Notes under the pieces: model-generated
What the model saw: the letters and a program-made list of their open reading frames with translations, nothing else
What the model was told of the DNA's origin: nothing
Database searches by the model: none
Assembly: GCA_030673525.1 (NCBI GenBank)
Contig: DAOVIY010000024.1
Span: 1-7,394 of the forward strand
Direction: 5' to 3'
Length of the DNA stretch: 7,394 bases
Source: a bacterium
Lineage (GTDB): Bacteria; Patescibacteriota; Minisyncoccia; UBA6257
Part shown: in pieces, positions 5,741 through 7,394 of the stretch
Layout of the letters: every line of letters begins with the position of its first letter
Numbering within the stretch: position 1 is the first letter of the stretch
Translations under genes and position numbers: made by a program

Positions 5741-7394
5741 ATGGATTCAAAAGAGTTAAGAAAAAGATTTTTAAAGTTTTTTGAAGAAAGAGGACATAAA
5801 ATAATTCCTTCTTCTTCTTTGATTCCAGAAAATGATTCAACAACTTTATTTACTGGTTCAGGAATGCAATCTTTAGTACCATATTTGATGGGTGAATCTC
5901 ATCCTAAAGGTAAACGGTTAGTAAATATTCAAAAATCGTTTCGGGCTGAAGACATTGAAGAAGTTGGTGATAATCGTCATACTACCTTTTTTGAAATGTT
6001 AGGCAATTGGTCATTAGGTAATTATTTTAAAAAAGAACAATTAAATTGGTTGTTTGAGTTTTTAGTTAAGGAAATAAAATTAGATTCTAAAAAGATTTAC
6101 GTGTCTGTTTTTCGAGGGAATGAAAGAATTGGTATTAATAGAGATTTGGAATCTGTTCAGATTTGGAAAGATATTTTTAAAAAGAATGGAATTGAAGCTA
6201 ATGATGTGGATTATCCTGAGAAACATGGATTTCAAGATGGCCGTATTTTTTATTATGACGAAACCAAAAATTGGTGGTCACGTTCAGGAATTCCAGCTAA
6301 CATGCCGGTTGGGGAAATTGGGGGACCAGATAGTGAAGTCTTTTATGATTTAGGAGGGGAATTAAAACGCCACGAAAATTCTAAATGGCGGAATCAACCT
6401 TGTCATATTAATTGTAATTGCGGACGTTTTATTGAAATCGGCAACAGTGTTTTTATAGAGTTTATTCGCTCTGAAAAAGGATTTGAACTTTTACCGCAAA
6501 AGAATGTAGATTTTGGCGGTGGTTTGGAACGAATTACTATGGTATCTCAGGACAAGAATAATATTTTTAAAACAGATTTATTCATTAATATTATTAAAAA
6601 GATTCAGGAATTGTCAGGTTTAAGATATGAAGATAATATGCAATCATTTGAGATTATTGCGGATCATTTAAGAGCTGCAACTTTTATCATGGGAGATGAC
6701 AAAGCGATTGTTCCGTCTAATGTTGATCAAGGATATATAGTTCGTCGATTGATTCGAAGGGCTATCCGTTATGGCTGGCAAATAGGTATCAAATATCAGT
6801 CTTGGGCTCAAGAAATAGCAAAAGTTATAGCTGATGATTATAAATTAATTTATCCTGAATTAATCCATAATCTTGAATTTATAACGAATAATTTAGAAAA
6901 AGAAGAAATCAAATTCAATAAAACATTAGAAAAAGGATTAAAAGAGTTAGAAAGATATAGGAGTAGGGGAAAAGAAATAACAGGAAAAATAGCTTTTGAT
7001 TTATACCAAACCTATGGATTTCCTTTTGAAATGACCGAAGAAGAATTACTTAAATTTGATATTAAAATAAAGAATCCAGAGAAGTTTAAAGAAGCATTGA
7101 CCCAACATCAAGAAATTTCTCGAACTGCTGCTGTTGGTAAATTTAAAGGTGGATTAGCTGATGTTTCTGATAAAACTAAAAAACTTCATACTGCCTGTCA
7201 CCTTCTTTTAGCTGCTTTAAGAAAGGTATTAGGAAATCATGTAGAACAAAAAGGTTCAAATATTACTGCTGAGCGTCTTCGTTTTGATTTTTCTCATACT
7301 GAAAAACTTACTCCTGAACAAAAAACTAAAGTGGAAAAAATGGTAAATGAAGCAATTCAAAATAATTTGCCAGTGTTTTCTGAAGAGATACTAT
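5741..7394 (+). CDS. alaS: alanyl-tRNA synthetase, 3'-partial, compact editing region
   Basis: Class II synthetase that charges tRNA-Ala; 551 residues are visible and the frame runs off the right edge. A TAG at 5735 in the same frame makes ATG 5741 the first possible start; no Shine-Dalgarno motif is seen. Catalytic core about 1-245: FTGSGMQ (37-43), RAEDIEEVG and RHTTFFEMLGNWSLG (79-93), GEIGGPDSEVFYD (191-203), a CHINCNCG cysteine cluster (C221, C225, C227), IEIGNSVF and FGGGLERI (258-265). tRNA-recognition helical region about 246-425: IADHLRAATF (306-315), PSNVDQGYIVRRLIRRA (325-341) and DLYQTYGFPFEMT (420-432). Editing site: HTACH with H483 and H487, then KGSNITAERLRFDFSH (504-519). In E. 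coli the matching HxxxH falls about 80 residues later; here the sequence passes straight from KFKGGLAD to the motif, omitting the beta-barrel insert. The rest of the editing domain and any C-Ala domain lie outside the window. Identity is certain. Confidence 0.97.
   Translation, partial: MDSKELRKRFLKFFEERGHKIIPSSSLIPENDSTTLFTGSGMQSLVPYLMGESHPKGKRLVNIQKSFRAEDIEEVGDNRHTTFFEMLGNWSLGNYFKKEQLNWLFEFLVKEIKLDSKKIYVSVFRGNERIGINRDLESVQIWKDIFKKNGIEANDVDYPEKHGFQDGRIFYYDETKNWWSRSGIPANMPVGEIGGPDSEVFYDLGGELKRHENSKWRNQPCHINCNCGRFIEIGNSVFIEFIRSEKGFELLPQKNVDFGGGLERITMVSQDKNNIFKTDLFINIIKKIQELSGLRYEDNMQSFEIIADHLRAATFIMGDDKAIVPSNVDQGYIVRRLIRRAIRYGWQIGIKYQSWAQEIAKVIADDYKLIYPELIHNLEFITNNLEKEEIKFNKTLEKGLKELERYRSRGKEITGKIAFDLYQTYGFPFEMTEEELLKFDIKIKNPEKFKEALTQHQEISRTAAVGKFKGGLADVSDKTKKLHTACHLLLAALRKVLGNHVEQKGSNITAERLRFDFSHTEKLTPEQKTKVEKMVNEAIQNNLPVFSEEIL

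Noticed and set aside
6120..6353. 77-codon + strand frame
   Set aside because: It is inside alaS in another frame; the alaS frame carries conserved synthetase motifs throughout this stretch.

Overview
The window is an AT-rich, fully gene-packed bacterial segment with every gene on the + strand. The protein types point to a Patescibacteria/CPR genome, probably of the Parcubacteria kind. This is inferred from memory of family features, not from a search. The main pointers are: an AlaS of compact type that lacks the usual beta-barrel insert ahead of its HxxxH editing motif; a MurE-like ligase that has lost the N-terminal UDP-binding domain and carries altered signature motifs; a principal sigma factor with a very lysine-rich N-terminal tail; and a streamlined layout with almost no intergenic DNA. 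All three stop codons end genes here (TAA, TGA, TAG). The TGA ending rpoD sits exactly at the family's normal C-terminus, so UGA is not read as glycine as it is in Gracilibacteria and Absconditabacteria.

Layout: (1) 1-933, D-alanine--D-alanine ligase, missing its N-terminus at the window edge. (2) 933-1298, small DgkA-type membrane kinase, sharing one base with ddl. (3) a 34-base AT-rich spacer, then 1333-3132, DnaG primase. (4) 3134-4441, RpoD-type principal sigma factor, one base after dnaG. (5) 4438-5721, MurE-like Mur ligase, overlapping rpoD by ATGA. (6) a 19-base spacer, then 5741 to the right edge, AlaS, missing its C-terminus.

The genes read as one probable transcription unit mixing peptidoglycan precursor supply (D-Ala-D-Ala ligation, lipid-carrier or lipid phosphorylation, Mur-type amino-acid ligation) with the core information genes dnaG and rpoD, the pair known from the classical macromolecular synthesis operon, followed by alaS. 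There are no RNA genes, mobile elements, CRISPR arrays, clear promoters or intrinsic terminators. No gap exceeds 34 bases.

I found no new multi-gene system. The points most worth a second look are the roughly 80-residue basic tail of the sigma factor, the altered active-site motifs of the Mur ligase, and the contracted editing region of AlaS.
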